A stretch of DNA of 64,000 nt. Source: Lunularia cruciata (Eukaryota > Streptophyta > Marchantiopsida > Lunulariales > Lunulariaceae). The notes beneath the pieces are model-generated. The model was not told the DNA's origin. It did not search any database and saw only the letters and a list, made by a program, of their open reading frames with translations. Position 1 is the stretch's first letter, and every line of letters starts with the position of its first letter. Positions 21,088 to 32,970 of the stretch are shown here, piece by piece. The stretch covers positions 33,806,608 through 33,870,607 of the forward strand of contig OX419762.1 of assembly GCA_948567375.1 (NCBI GenBank), in the 5' to 3' direction. A program made the position numbers and the translations under genes.

Positions 21088-23414
21088 GAATCTCTTAACT
21101 CTCTCCTGTTCCTATCGCTGCCCGGAAACACAGTAGGGAATTGCACTATTCTGGCCCCGTTCTGACTTCTAACCTTCGCCACGTGAGTCCCATTGTTCAG
21201 AACTTTGCTCTCCATTCTAAACTGAGTAATGAAGGGCTGTCCTAGGATCACCGGGTAGGGCAAGGTATCATGAACAAACACATTAATAGGCTCTACCACA
21301 TTCCCTAGCGTGATTCTTACATCCGGACAAGCTCCCCACAATGCATTTCTGGTTCTATTCACTGAGTTTACCTTCCAGTTGATGTCACGGTCCACCTTCC
21401 ATCGCCCTTCATCGTAGACCGCCTTTAACACGAGATTGACCTCAGATCCTGAATCAATCAGCGCTCTCACCGGTGCTTTCACTCCTTGCATCTCAATCTC
21501 GCACTTGCTGCAACTTCTTGCCCAAAAAGAGTCTTGCACCTCCTCTGACAAGGGCACAAAAGACTTCTCATTCTCAAGAGCAGCATCATAGACACGTGCT
21601 TCTCGGGTCTCATCCTCTGGTTTTTCCTGTTCAAGCTCAAGCCCGAAAGTTCCCACCTCTCCTTCAGCCTCACTCCCGTCCTCGTACAGCAAGGATGTGT
21701 GCGGTCCTTCCTTGTAGAATTGTTTCTTCTTTGCCTTGACAAGGATAAGGTCCTGCACATCCTTCCTCAAGCTACCAAAGAACTCTTCGTTTGTGAAACC
21801 CCTCACCTCCTGTTTCCAGAACTTTTTGGCAATCTCTTGCGGATCCAGTTCCATTTCTATGTCCCGGCTCAACAGCCAACCCGGCCCCTTCCTAGGAGAT
21901 CTCTCTCCCGGCTTCTGGTTCACTGCCCCTTCTATGTCCATTCGTGACTCTTCTCCAACGCCCAAATTCTGATCCCTGCTCTTTTGTGCATCACTGAACT
22001 ACACCTCTTTCCTTCTAACCTGCCTCCTCTCCGGTTCCACTCGCTGTTGCTTTTCCCTTGGCTGCCCTTCACTATCTGCCCGTTGATCAGATTTTTGTTT
22101 CTCTTCCACCATAGCATCCCAAGTGGCACCAACTTCCACAGTGATGGCAGTTATTACCACCGGCACATCCCACCTTGATTTCCTCCGGACCTACTTTGCT
22201 AGTCTCTTCTTCTCAACTTCTCCTAGGTCTGCACAATTCTTCACTTCACTCACTGCACTATACACACCAGGCTCAAATGCAGCGACTGCCATACTTACTT
22301 CACGTTTGCCCATGTGCCTTTCCAGCAAAGCCTTCATCCCTCCCCTGTTACCGTTCAGCGGTATTGGCTCCCCAGTATCATGGAAGGCTATCTTCTTCAT
22401 CCCGGGTTCTCCAACAAACTTCACCCACTCTTTACGTACTGCTTTTGATAGCTCTTGGCAGTCCCTTTTGGCATGACTCTTACTGTCACACCACATGCAC
22501 CCATAGGGTTGCCTCCTCTCTCCATCTATCCTTGCAGTGCTACTCCCACTCCGCAACTGGTCGACCTTGGTGGTCAGAATCTTCAACCCCTCCATCAGTC
22601 GCAAGATCTCATCCACTGCTCCTTCTTTGGGCATCTCACTCACTTGTTGCCCCTCCTTCCCTCTCCCGGACCCAACCACATTACTCCGAATAGGCGCTTT
22701 GGCTATTGCTTCTTCATCCAGCTCTCTCTGCCTCCGCCTGCGGCTTACCCAGACAACCACCTCCTCAATCTTTCCCCACTCTACCGCTCCCAACCAATCA
22801 GGTTGGAGCAAATCGAGTGCATACTCCAACTCATCCCGCAAACAACTATCCACAGCTTGCAGAAGGTAGTTAGACCTCTGTAGTCTAATGGCCTCAGCTT
22901 CACAAGCTGACAGATGCCCTAGTCTCTTGTTAAACTCTCTTAGGAGATCTTGAGGGCCCAAGTTTTTACTCCTATCATTCACCCAATCCAAGAACATGGC
23001 CTGGGTGACCCGATCTGCATCCTGCAGCAAGAATTCCTCTTTCATCATCTGGGAGAACTCCTCCCATGTCTCTGCCCCTCGCACCAAGCCCTCAACCACC
23101 CTCCTGATTTCGAGCTCAGCCAACGTAGGAAACCTAGCAATGGCAATGTTCTCATCCAGATCATGAAGCTTAACCTCTCTCCAATAGACCTTCAGGTACT
23201 TGGTCACGTCCTTACCATCAAATTCCCCTTGCTGATCTACCACAGCGCGCAGACACTTTGTGACTTGTGAAGACTGCGCTCTCACCTTGTCTCTTTCTTC
23301 ATCTTGATCCTTCATGGCTCTCATGGTGGCCATGACAATCAGTGAGATCTCCTGTTCCCTTGTCATAGCTAAAGATGAAGCCTCTGGGCCCATCTCTACC
23401 TCAGTACAGCTCAC
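21054..23414 (-). pseudogene. gag: T1 gag-protease ORF
   Basis: A single minus-strand frame of about 786 codons with only two TAG stops (near 22191 and 22003), both explicable as former CAG. Gag (from 23414) has a helical N part, with FDGKDVTKYLKVYW near residue 65, and one CCHC zinc knuckle, CMWCDSKSHAKRDC, at about residue 307. The protease follows with the active-site loop ALIDSGSEVN (about 21440) and the substrate-flap region PYPVILGQPFITQ. The knuckle followed by RGGMKALLERH is a hallmark I associate with basidiomycete Ty3 elements. The frame ends just after the slippery heptamer at 21081-21087 and overlaps pol. Confidence 0.88.
21081..21087 (-). promoter_or_regulatory. Candidate -1 ribosomal frameshift site (T1)
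   Basis: On the minus strand the bases are A AAA AAG, phased exactly as X XXY YYZ in the gag-protease frame (TCA AAA AAG). A slip by one base enters the pol frame, which is open from there on. The gag-protease stop follows 24 bases later. Confidence 0.7.
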
Positions 23415-23500
23415 TACTGTCCACTTAGATCAGTCCGATCTGTCCTTGTTCCCTTCCCCAACTCCAACAAGTCGCAAGCTCTAAGCACAAGCCTCGAGGT

Positions 23501-23518
23501 TCCCCAGCATGGTCGCCA
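23501..23518 (-). other. T1 primer-binding site
   Basis: On the minus strand TGGCGACCATGCTGGGGA starts 4 bases inside the 5' LTR end at 23523. It begins with TGG as expected, and is unlike the initiator-Met site. From memory it resembles Arg-tRNA-type sites of some Ty3 elements. Confidence 0.65.
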
Positions 23519-24990
23519 CTTATGTCGCGGGGTTTTGTTCTCGAGAGTGCACCGGGCACCTGGCTGCTAGTGCTTAGTTGCGATTGGTGCAAATGACTTA
23601 AGTCTTCCTGAGGGTTGTCATTCTCTTCCTTGTTTGGTATGGCTAGCAGCTCTTCCCAATAGGTCAGGTTGTTCTAATTGTCCTTAGTGCAGGTTTCTCC
23701 CAAGGTTTGTATGTTGGATATTGTAACCTAAAGTTGATCTATAGCATTCACTTGTGTTTGACTGTGATTGGCCTTGTAGCTCTATTTGTATATAGTATCG
23801 CTTCCAGTTCTCTTTTATGTTTAGGTCTGTGGGTTTGGCTCTTGGCTCAGACAAATTCCTAAAATGGCTCTGGTGAGACTTTTTGAAATAACCGCAAGCA
23901 ACTAATGGTGGTCAAACCCGGCTGTATTGATCACTGAACTGGGCAATCATATAGACTGGACCAAGAGCTCTTAAATGCAGCCCTTCCCTTGACAACATCC
24001 ACAATTCAGAGTACATTTATCCATTCATGAATCATCCTCTTCAACCAGTCATACAGCTGTAAGTCAAACAAGACAAACAATTCTTCCCTATGGAGTGTCC
24101 ATTCCTACTTTAACACCTGGGCAACCAAGTCATTCCAGATGAACATCCAAACTCGCCCAATCACATGCAGACAATCTTCTCAACTCCTTCTCTTTTATCA
24201 AACTGTCACTCACCGCTCAGCATTTGAAGCCTCTCCTTCTCTTGTCTTTGCCTGTCACTTCAGCATCAGACCTCCAAATTTCCTTTGAGAAAATGGCCTC
24301 TCTATCTTCTGCCTAGCATCAGCCATTCCCCAACCTTTGAGAACTGCTATGTTGTCTCCAGCTCTCTTGGCCCTCACTGTAAAGCTTGAAAATTCCTCTT
24401 TGTCTCTCGTTGTTCACTCTCAAATCTTCACAACTAAATTCTGAAACTCCTCTTTTCTGTCTCTCTTGGTTCACTCTCAAACCTTCACAACAACTCGAGA
24501 GTTTCTCCTGGGTGTCTCCTGATCAGTCACAGTTCTTCCTTCAAAGCACAGTCCTTGTCTTGTACAATCCTATTCTCTCCAAGTTCATCTCATTCTCTCC
24601 TGACTAAACTTCTGAAACCCAAACTCCTTTCCCTCTGTCCCAGTGCAAAATCTCTCAAAATTTCCTTCACTTTTCACTTCTCTGTCCAGCTACTGTACAG
24701 CCAGGTCTCTTCCTTTGAAATTTCTCATTTTCAGCCCTTCTCTCAACGTCCTTCCTTTCAATTTCCTCTACCCATACTCTCCAGCTTCTGTACAGCCAGG
24801 TCTATTGTCCAACTCAAAATTTCACTCCTCCTGTCCAAGCTAGCACTCCTTCATTCCTCTCCTTTTCCTGTCCAAATCCCTCTAGAATTTCTTCTCTCTC
24901 TCTTCAGGCCTTTACATTTCCTGCAAAATTTCCTTCATGAACACCTTCTGCCCTAAAATCTCAAGCCCCAATAGACCTGCAAAAATTGCC

Positions 24991-25480
24991 TTCATGCACC
25001 TCCAAAAGCCTTCAGCCCTTCAAGACTCCCTTCACATTTCGAAAATTTCTGTCCTGGTCCAAAACACAGCCCTCATGCATCTCCAAAAGCCTTCAGCCCT
25101 TCCAGACTCCCTTCACATTTCAAAAATTTCTGTCCTGGTCCAAAACACAGCCCTCATGCATGCATCTCCAAAAGCCTTCAGCCCTTCAAGACTCCTTTCA
25201 CATTTCGAAAATTTCTGTCCTGGTCCAAAACACAGCGCTCATGCATCTCCAAAAGCCTTCAGCCCTTGAAGACTCCCTTCACATTTCAAAAATTTCTATC
25301 CTGGTCCAAAACACAGCCCTCATGCATCTCCAAAAGCCTTCAGCCCTTCAAGACTCCCTTCACATTTCAAAAATTTCTGTCCTTGTCCAAAACACAGCCC
25401 TCATGCATCTCCACAAGCCTTCAGCCCTTCAAGACTCCCTTCACATTTCGAAAATTTCTGTCCTGGTCCAAAACACAACC
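24991..25480. repeat. 81-bp tandem array, 6 copies (T1 5' LTR)
   Basis: Six copies against two in the other LTR; one copy carries an extra CATG (CATGCATGCAT near 25157). The excess of 4 x 81 + 4 = 328 bases exactly accounts for the LTR length difference. Confidence 0.88.
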
Positions 25481-26478
25481 GTGCACTCTTCACATTTTGA
25501 AATCCCTCTCCTGGTCCAAGCATAGCCCTGCACTCTCACATTTCAAAATTCCTCTCCTGGTCCAAGCACAGCCTTGCACTCTCACATTTTGAAATCCCTC
25601 TCCTGGTCCAAGCACAGCCTTGCACTCTCACATTTTGAAATTCCTCTCCTGGTCCAAGCACAGCCCTGCACTCTCACATTTTGAAATTCCTCTCTTGGTC
25701 CAAGCACAACCCTGCACTCTCACATTTCGAAATCCGTCTCCTGGTCCAAGCACAGCCCTGCACTCTCACATTTTGAAATTCCTCTCCTGGTCCAAGCACA
25801 ACCCTGCACTCTCACACTCCTGTCCAACTCAAAAATTCGTTCTCCTAATTGTTCCTCTGTCCAAACCCTTCAGTTCTTGAGAATTTCTCTCCCTTGCACT
25901 CTCAAGCACTCCTATCCAACTTGAAAATTCCTTCATCTGATTGTTCCTCTGTCCAAACCCTTCAGTTCTTGAGAATTTCTCTCCCCTGCACTCTCAAGCA
26001 CTCCTGTCCAACTCAAAAATTCCTTCCTCTGATTGTTCCTCTGTCCAAACCCTTCAGTTCTCTAGAATTTCTCTCCCCTACACTCTCAAGCACTCCTGTC
26101 CAACTCGAAAATTCCTTCCTTTGATTGTTCCTCTATCCAAACCCTTCAGTTCTCTAGAATTTCTCTCCCCTGCACTCTCAAGCACTCCTGTCCAACTTGA
26201 AAATTCCTTCCTCCGATTGTTCCTCTGTCCAAACCCTTCAGTTCTCGAGAATTCCTCTCCCCTGCACTCTCAAGCACTCCTATCCAACTCGAAAATTCCT
26301 TCCTCCGGTTGTTCCTCTGTCCAAACCCTTCAGTTCTCAAGAATTTCTCTCCCCTGCACTCTCAAGCACTCCTATCCAACTCGAAAATTCCTTCCTCTGA
26401 TTATTCCTCTGTCCAAACCCTTCAGTTCTCAAGAATTTCTCTCCCCTGCACTCTCAAGCACTCTTGTCTAGCTCAAAA
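25481..26478. repeat. 46-bp and 92-bp tandem arrays (T1 5' LTR)
   Basis: About seven 46-bp copies (25481-25817) followed by about seven 92-bp copies (25818-26478). Copy numbers equal those of the 3' LTR, so only the 81-bp array changed between the LTRs. Confidence 0.85.
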
Positions 26479-26889
26479 TTTTTTTGTCCAACCTTCCTCC
26501 TGTCCGAAAAAACCGTACCCCTCTCTTCTCTCGAAAATCTTTGCTACTTCTCTTGCAATCCTATGCAAACTTCCCTCTTGAAATCTTTTGCGAACTTCTA
26601 TCTCAAAATCTTTTGGCATTTTTTGAAAACCCTTAGCCCTTCTCTGTCTCCTCACTTTCTCCTGAAACAAGATATCAAAACGACACCCGAGACATATTAT
26701 CATAAATCCCTGTTCCTTACAACAAATAAAAGAGAAAAGAAAATTTATCACACCAAAAGCCTCAAGGGTACACGTGGGCTATTTTTCCGACAACAACACG
26801 CGAAGGTTGATTGACAGTGACAGGTGCATGCCGGAGGTATGATTTCTCGGTAGAAACTCAAAGTGACGGAAGATGAAGAAGTGCAACTC

Positions 26890-26897
26890 TATAAAAA
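26890..26897 (+). promoter_or_regulatory. TATA box before the U3 ORF, copy B
   Basis: TATAAAAA lies 27 bases before the ATG at 26917, in the same place as in copies A, E0, E1 and E2. Confidence 0.6.
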
Positions 26898-26916
26898 TTG
26901 AAATTGCAACAACAAA

Positions 26917-29486
26917 ATGTCGAGCAATTTTCCTTCGCCATTGAAGAGTCGTCTTGCAGGTGATCGGGGAAAGGGAAATAGAGTTGGACTTGTATTAGTG
27001 CGCAAGGGAGAAGTCACAAGAGAGAAATCAAGAGACAGTGAGAAAGCCAAAGAGATGGGAGGAGGAAAGAAGAACGCCGAATTCACAATGAGAAATCATG
27101 CAATTCAGAGATTAGATGTAGTAGCGAGGATCGAAGTCTTGAGCCGACTTCGGATCACCTTTCTGGCATAGAACTGGAACGTAAGTTTTCCAGGATTCAT
27201 GACAAAAATCATTGAGAGTAAGTGTCTCAATGGTCCCGAGGAAGAAGGGAAGAGAGGAAATCTGGCTCGCTGGATAGAGTCGGACTGGAGACTTGTACTC
27301 GGGAAGGAGGCGGGCTCAGAGCAGGGAGCCACGTTCTTGGGGAAGGGAGAGATAGCCCAAGAAACGCAGGAGGTGAGAGATGCCTTCTCGTCAAAGAGAA
27401 CAAAGAATGGGTACAAGGTAGAAAGTTACAAAGACCCTATCAAGAGAGGAATTGTGAGTGCTTTGATGGCAATCCTGAAGCCGGAGAGAACAACATATGT
27501 GATGAAACACCAAGCGGTGTTCTTTCACAAATTGTTTGTAGGAGAACCAATTAATTGGGCAAGGTGTTTTCACGAGAGAACGAGGCAGATGGTGTGGAAT
27601 CTATGGGATAAGTCGCCTCCACATTACATTGTGGCATTTGCGGCGCATTTCTACCTCGGGCTCAATTTGCTGACCTTGGCGGAGCGAAATCGGATGGTGT
27701 CGCACTTCCATCCAGATGTGCGAAAGGAAGTCGATGTTGAGGAGCAGCAATACATTCTCCAAATCCGGAGCACAGACGACTACTACGCAAAGATAGGGAA
27801 AAATGTGGAGGTCGTAGTAAGTACCCCGACAAAGAAGAGAACTTGGCAAGTAGAAGCCGAAGAAAACAAGAAACCTTGGAAGATGCAGAAAAATAACCCA
27901 AGGCGAGGAATGGTGGTGATTGAGTCAAAAGATGAAGACTCAGAAGGTGAGGCCGAGCTCAAGACGGAGGACTCGGAACATGAGGAGGAACTTGAATTGA
28001 CATTGCAGAGCGGAGATACGAGCAGTGACTATGAAGACGGTGGAGAAATGACCTCGGCGCCAGTGGCTGAAGAATACGAAAAAGAAGTGCAAGCCGAAGT
28101 AGAAGCCGAAGACAATGTGGCGCTAGAAGACAAAGTACTGGTACCCAAGGAGAAGAAGATCGCAATATAGCAAGGAGTTTGCTCGAGACGTAAGGTGAAG
28201 TGTGTGGCGGGGCCAAGTAGAGTGAAGGAAGAGGTCGAAGGAAGCTCAAGCAGTGAGGCATCAATCTCGATACAAAGACTTCAGAGAAGAAGGCGCGTAT
28301 CAAGAGAACACGAGGAGAAGAGAGACCACTCCGTGGGAGGAAGAAGTTGCCAATGATGGAGAGGAGTACCTGCGAGAGGTAGTGTGCCCGCTGTTGGTGA
28401 AGTTGGAGCAGAAGAAGAAGGAGATGCAGTCGACTTGTCCAGAGGTAAAGACTGTATTGCAGGTAGTAGCAAGATTAGAAGAAGAGAACTCAGAGTTGAA
28501 GAGGAGTATAACCCGAGGTGAGGAGGAGAGAGAAGTACTACGAGCGGAAGCAGTAGAGAGAAGTCAGGTAATCAAAGACCTGAAGAGAGAAGTGAGCTAT
28601 CGAGAGGATCTTGCAAGGAAGCGTGACATCGGAAGGGAGAGACAGGTAGCGGAGCATGAAATCTTGAAGCAGCAGTTTGCTGATTCAAGAGTAGAGCTTA
28701 TCCATGCTATGGCGAGGGTAGCATCAAAGGATCAAGAGCTCGATTGAGTGATGGAGAGTATGGAAGAGAAGAAGCAACTTTGGCAAAGAGAGTTGGCTAC
28801 GCGATATAGAGAAGAAGAGAGATTACGAGAGTTACTTCGTAATCAAGAAGAGGAAGTTGTATAGAAGGAGAAAGAGAAGGAAGCGGTGAAAGTCGAGTTT
28901 GAAGAAGAGCGGGCAATGTACCAAGAGGAATGGCTTGCAGATCGTGAACAAGAACGGAAGACAAAGATTGGAGCCATTGAAGGAGATAGTCCTCAGGGTG
29001 AACGCAATGTTAAGTACAGAAGCCAGCGTTCAAATTGAAGAAGCGCGACTGCATGAGTTGAAGTTGTTGGTGCAGGAGACAAGGCGAAGACAAGCGAAGG
29101 ACACGGAGATGAATGCCTTGTTAATAAAATTAAGAACTCGTGTAGATAGAAAGGTTTTGGAGGTAGAGGATAAAATTTCAATTAGATTAGACTTAGTGAA
29201 AGTAGAGCTAGAAAAGCTTCGGAAAGTTGTTAAAGCAAAACCCAAAGTAGATAATATAGGAGTCCAAATGTCTTCGGAGTTACCATCAGAGACATTAGAG
29301 AAGAGTGAGTTGGGAGATAAGGAGTTAGATAGATTACCCACTAGTGGAATTTCAGATCAGGAAAGAGAATTGTTAGATCTGGTAGAAGAATTAGAAGTTG
29401 TGAAACCCGAGGAGAGAATATTAGGAAGTAAAGTTACTTCGGGTTGGAGTTTGAAAGTCGAGGACAAAGTAGACATTGGATCATAG
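26917..29486 (+). pseudogene. U3-encoded ~850-aa protein, best-readable copy (B)
   Basis: Function unknown. It starts at ATG 26917 (Met-Ser-Ser-Asn-Phe); a second conserved Met, MGGGKKN, is at residue 47 (27055). Breaks: stop at 27169 (where A has Trp), stop at 28168 (A has Gln), a one-base loss near 28318, stops at 28745 and 28862, and a one-base gain near 28970. Layout: residues about 50-310 form a conserved Trp/Arg-rich domain, with PERTTYVMKHQAVFFHKLF and EPINWARCFH near 190-215. Residues about 330-420 are Glu/Asp-rich with LTLQSGDTSSD. The rest, to about 850, is charged coiled coil. It has no RT, integrase or protease motif and no clear signal or membrane segment. It lies wholly in U3 of the LTR. 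A DNA-binding or regulatory role is only a guess. Confidence 0.72.
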
Positions 29487-29605
29487 TGGTAACAGATTTG
29501 AGATTTGAAGGGGCAGATATGAAGAAGTGCATTGTCATTTCGGATTTGCAGGTTAGAACAGTTGTGGTAGAACGGTATAGTTGTTAGAATTGTCAATTGC
29601 TTCAC

Positions 29606-29613
29606 TATTTAAG
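29606..29613 (+). promoter_or_regulatory. Second TATA box of LTR B (U3/R boundary)
   Basis: TATTTAAG about 120 bases after the ORF stop, equivalent to 5269-5276 in A, with about 670 bases left to the LTR end. Confidence 0.55.
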
Positions 29614-30289
29614 AGTGGCATTTGCAGGAAATTGTTGTTTAGTGCTCATTATTTCTGAGAATAGATAAAGCAAAGTGCTGTGAAGCAATGCTCGTTGCTT
29701 GAGCTTGATTCCGAGTATCAACTTTGTGATTGTATTTGTGAGTGTGTGGAGAAATTTGAAGTGCAAGTCAGAGTGTTTGTTGGATGTTGGATTCCACAAC
29801 CTTGATCTTCATTCTGTGTGTTTGATCCTGAGTGAAGTGCAATCAAAGCAATGCCTTGACAGATCTGAGAGGAATTGTAGTGTTGGTAGTATTCTGCATT
29901 TGTGAGTGCAGTGTGAAGTTGATGTGAAGCAATTTTGATCGAGGAAGTTGTGCCTTCAGTGGAGGGGTAGAACACAATTCTGAGGCGAAGTAGTTTTGCA
30001 GTGAAGTGCCATTTTTGGGAGAGCCTGAATCATCACAATCAGGATTGTTTGGAAAGAATTGAAGGATTTGTGATTAAGGAGTGTTAATTCATGAGAACAC
30101 TGCGAGTCAGTGCTTGTTACTCTCTTCTAGGTGTGGTTTCTACCTGAGAGACTAAAGAAGAACTCAAGAAGAACTACATTGTTACTATTTGACTTTGTAT
30201 TTGACCAATTCTGACTCGTATCTCTGCGGGAACAAACTTTACTTACCCGATTACCGCAAAAGTGATATTTGCCGGGTTGTCACATCCTT

Positions 30290-32545
30290 CACACTACTCC
30301 TAACTCTTTCTTACTCTGAATTTACTAAATCTAATCTGAGACTGACATTGTCTCCTACCTCCAACATCTTTCTGTCAACTTGCTTCCTCAATCAGATTAG
30401 TAGAGTATTCATATCAACATCCTTGGCTCTCCTCTTCTAACATTCCTGCACAAGCAACTTTAACTCTTGTAATCTTGCTTCTTCCAATCATCCTTTGGCT
30501 TCAATGCACACATCATAGCTCTCAATTTTCCTACAACCTCTCCTACTGATTCCGATGTATACCCTCAAGATCGCCCTGCCTTCAACTCCTCCTAATGCAT
30601 CCTCAACTTGTCTACGTACTCAGCAGCAAACATCTTCTTCTCCTCCACATACTGAGAGCTTTGCAACTTAGCACTTTGTACTAACTCTCTCAACCCTTCT
30701 TCTTCCCAATGTTGCCAACTCTTGCTGCCATACCTCATCCTTCCCAGCGGCACTCTTCCGCAAGTTGTCTAACTCCTGCTCCATTACTGCTACCATCACC
30801 TTCACATGGATACTCTTGATGTGCACTTCACTGACCTCTTCTTTCATCTTGGTCAGCAACATTGTCTGCTCCTTCAACTCTTCGGCTTGATGCTGCATTT
30901 CTCTCCCTTTTGACTCCAAACTCTCTTGCAACTTTTTGAAAGTCTTCTTCTTCAAGACTGCATCCACCGGAAGCTCTTCAACTTCATTGTCTCTTTGGGT
31001 TACTCATTCATGCAATCCCTTCACTTTAGCCAATAGATACTTCACCACCTGCAACTCGTTCCTTACCTTCATTGCAGCCTGCAGAATTACCTATTGTTGC
31101 TCTTTCAATAGCTCCAATAGTGGAGTTATGACCTGCACCAAATACTGTATTCCTCCTATGGTCCCTTTGTCTTTGACCACATCTTCATACTTCGTCTCTT
31201 CCGCCGGCTTCTTATTCCAAAGTCTTGATCTTTGTACCTTCAGCAATATTGCTTCCGAGATTCCTTCTTCCTTACCCGCTGAACTTGGGCCCGTAGGGTA
31301 CTCCTTCTCTTCCACAACCAAGGCTACACATGGATTTGCACTTCCCTTTATACCATCAATGGTCACATAAAAATCTTCATCTTTGGCTGCTTCAGCCAAT
31401 TGCTGAACTTTGTCTTCACCTTTAGTCTCACTTCTAGATTCCCCACTTTGTAATGTGAGTTCCTCTTCTTCTGAGTCCTCTCCTCTAGACTCCATCTCCC
31501 TTTCAGACTTTGTCTCCAAAGCTTCTTCCTTTACCACCGTCTTACCCAACACGGTGAGTCTTTGTGTCTTTCTTTGGGCTGGAGGTAACACTGCATCATC
31601 GGGTTGAGTCCACTTCTTCTTTGGGCTTATGACTTCTTCCATTTCCCATTGTCCCATTTTGAAGAAATAGTCATCATTGGCTCACTGGTGCGCAATGTAG
31701 TGATGTTCTTCTTTATCTACTTCTTGTCTCCAATTTGGATGAAAGTGTGACACCATGCAACCGCTCTCTTATGCTGTTAGCAAATTCAATCCAAAGTAGA
31801 AATGTGCTGCAAACGGTGCAAAATAGTGTGGACACAAATTTGTTCTCTAATTAACGACCATCTGCCTTGTTCATTGGTGAAAACTCTTTTCCCAATTCAC
31901 CTCTTCTCCTACAAACATCCGGTGGAAGAAGACCAACTACTCCATGTTCACATATGTTGTTTGGTCGGGTTTCAACATCACCATTATTGCTCCTACAATG
32001 CTCTGCTTAATTGGGATAGGACTTCACCTTGTACCTATTACTTGTTTGTAGAGAGAAGAAAGAGTTGCAAATTTCCGGAGTCTATTTTGCAACCTCACAC
32101 TTCCGATAGAAGGTGATCCCCATTGGCTCTCCTGCTTCCCTTCCCAACACCAACCTCCAATCTGACTCAATCCATCGAGCCGGATTTCCTCTCTTCTCCT
32201 CAACTTCAAGACCTTCCTCACAATACTAGCAGCTATCTCTACCATGACTCTTGGGAAACTAAAATTCCAATTCCACACTATAAAGGTAATATGAACTCTA
32301 TTCAAGACTTCAATCCTTGCTACAACATCTAACCTCCAAATTGCAAAGCTCCTTATTGCAAGGGCATTCTTGACCTTCTTTGCCATCATTTGCTCTCTTG
32401 TTCTTTGGCACTGGAAGATTATTCCCTCTCCTAGACGCAACACTCTAACCCCTTCTGGATTTCAGAAAATTTCACTCTTAATCAGCTTCTTGGCATGCAT
32501 CACTGTAGGACAACTACTCAAAGGAACAGGATATCTACTTGACAT
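30290..32545 (-). pseudogene. U3 ORF of the E2 3' LTR
   Basis: On the minus strand the frame starts at 32545 (Met-Ser-Ser-Arg-Tyr), 28 bases after a TATAAAA box (32573-32579). Readable blocks: the N domain with FAIWRLDVVARIEVL (32024-32443), the acidic linker with ELTLQSGESRSETKG and KVQRSRLWNK (31091-31657), and coiled coil (30668-30967). Several frameshifts separate the blocks. The protein is clearly related to A and B but belongs to a diverged subtype shared with E0 and the E2 5' LTR. It ends at insertion B. Confidence 0.65.
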
Positions 32546-32957
32546 ATTCAATTTCCCCTTGTGCAATTGCAATTTTATATTACCCCCAAAGTGCAATCAT
32601 TCTTCATTCAATTTCAAAATCAATTCCCCCTTCTTTTGTGTGTCAATGTCCTATCACTGTCAAGATATGCTTCTTCTGCCTCCACCGTTTCTTGAAGTGT
32701 ACTTTCTTACCATGTAGAGAGGTTGTTACCCTGTCTTCATATCAGCCTTTGCTGCCCAATCCAAAGACAATCATCTTTGGACTTGTGTCTTTGTACTCCC
32801 CTTCCAAGTACTTCCATTTTCTGACCCAAAGTTGACTTATTTGGGTTTACTCCAAAGACACTCCTATCCATTCTTTTCTTTGTAATTTGGCTCTCTTACT
32901 CACTTCTTCCTCAAAACTCTTCAAAACAAGAAAAAACCAAAAAATGTGGGCACCACA

Positions 32958-32970
32958 TACCCCCTCCCTC
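32958..32970 (-). other. E2 polypurine tract
   Basis: On the minus strand GAGGGAGGGGGTA runs straight into the LTR start TGTGGTGCCC. The E4 element has the matching tract at 50942-50954. This fixes TGTGGTRCCCACA as the 5' end of L1-family LTRs. Confidence 0.85.

Larger units (their letters stand above)
14653..26795 (-). mobile_element. T1: 12.1-kb Ty3/gypsy element of basidiomycete-like type
   Basis: Its LTRs begin TGTCGCGGGG and end GACAACA on the plus strand. Order on the minus strand: 5' LTR, PBS, gag-protease ORF, pol ORF (RT, RNase H, integrase), purine tract, 3' LTR. The flanks TACGC (14648-14652) and CACGC (26797-26801) form a 5-bp duplication with one mismatch and one extra base on the right. 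Coding parts contain in-frame stops but no frameshift that I can find, so it is one of the younger insertions. It sits in solo LTR B. No chromodomain is visible. Confidence 0.9.
23523..26795 (-). mobile_element. T1 5' LTR (3273 bp)
   Basis: Same boundaries as the 3' LTR. It contains an 81-bp array of six copies (24991-25480), a 46-bp array (25481-25817) and a 92-bp array (25818-26478). Outside the arrays the two LTRs differ by scattered single-base changes, mostly C/T and G/A. Confidence 0.88.
14361..30284 (+). mobile_element. Solo LTR B (family L1), split by T1
   Basis: It begins TGTAGTGCCCACA with a long T tract and ends GGGTTGTCACA. The target duplication is TCCTT (14356-14360 and 30285-30289). 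Removing T1 leaves about 3.78 kb, nearly identical in length to A. Like A it lies opposite to its host LTR and has no internal gag-pol of its own. T1 entered in its U3, about 290 bases from the start and before the U3 ORF promoter. Confidence 0.9.
13307..32957 (-). mobile_element. E2 3' LTR, split by solo LTR B
   Basis: On the minus strand it starts TGTGGTGCCCACA at 32957, directly after the purine tract, and ends at 13307 (TGTGACAAC read on the plus strand). Its parts are 30290-32957 and 13307-14360, together about 3.72 kb, close to the 3.70 kb of the 5' LTR. B entered at the boundary 14360/30285. Confidence 0.88.

Noticed and set aside
24991-26478. CRISPR-like regular repeats
   Set aside because: The units are contiguous without unique spacers, there are no cas genes, and the context is a plant retrotransposon LTR.
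14653-26795. Fungal contamination as the source of T1
   Set aside because: Its flanks join without a gap to both halves of solo LTR B, with a near-matching target duplication, so it is integrated in the plant-type repeat.
26917-29486. Firm assignment of the U3 protein to the plant 'putative transposon protein' (Transposase_32-like) domain
   Set aside because: The resemblance is a loose pattern from memory; without a profile search the domain name would be unsupported.
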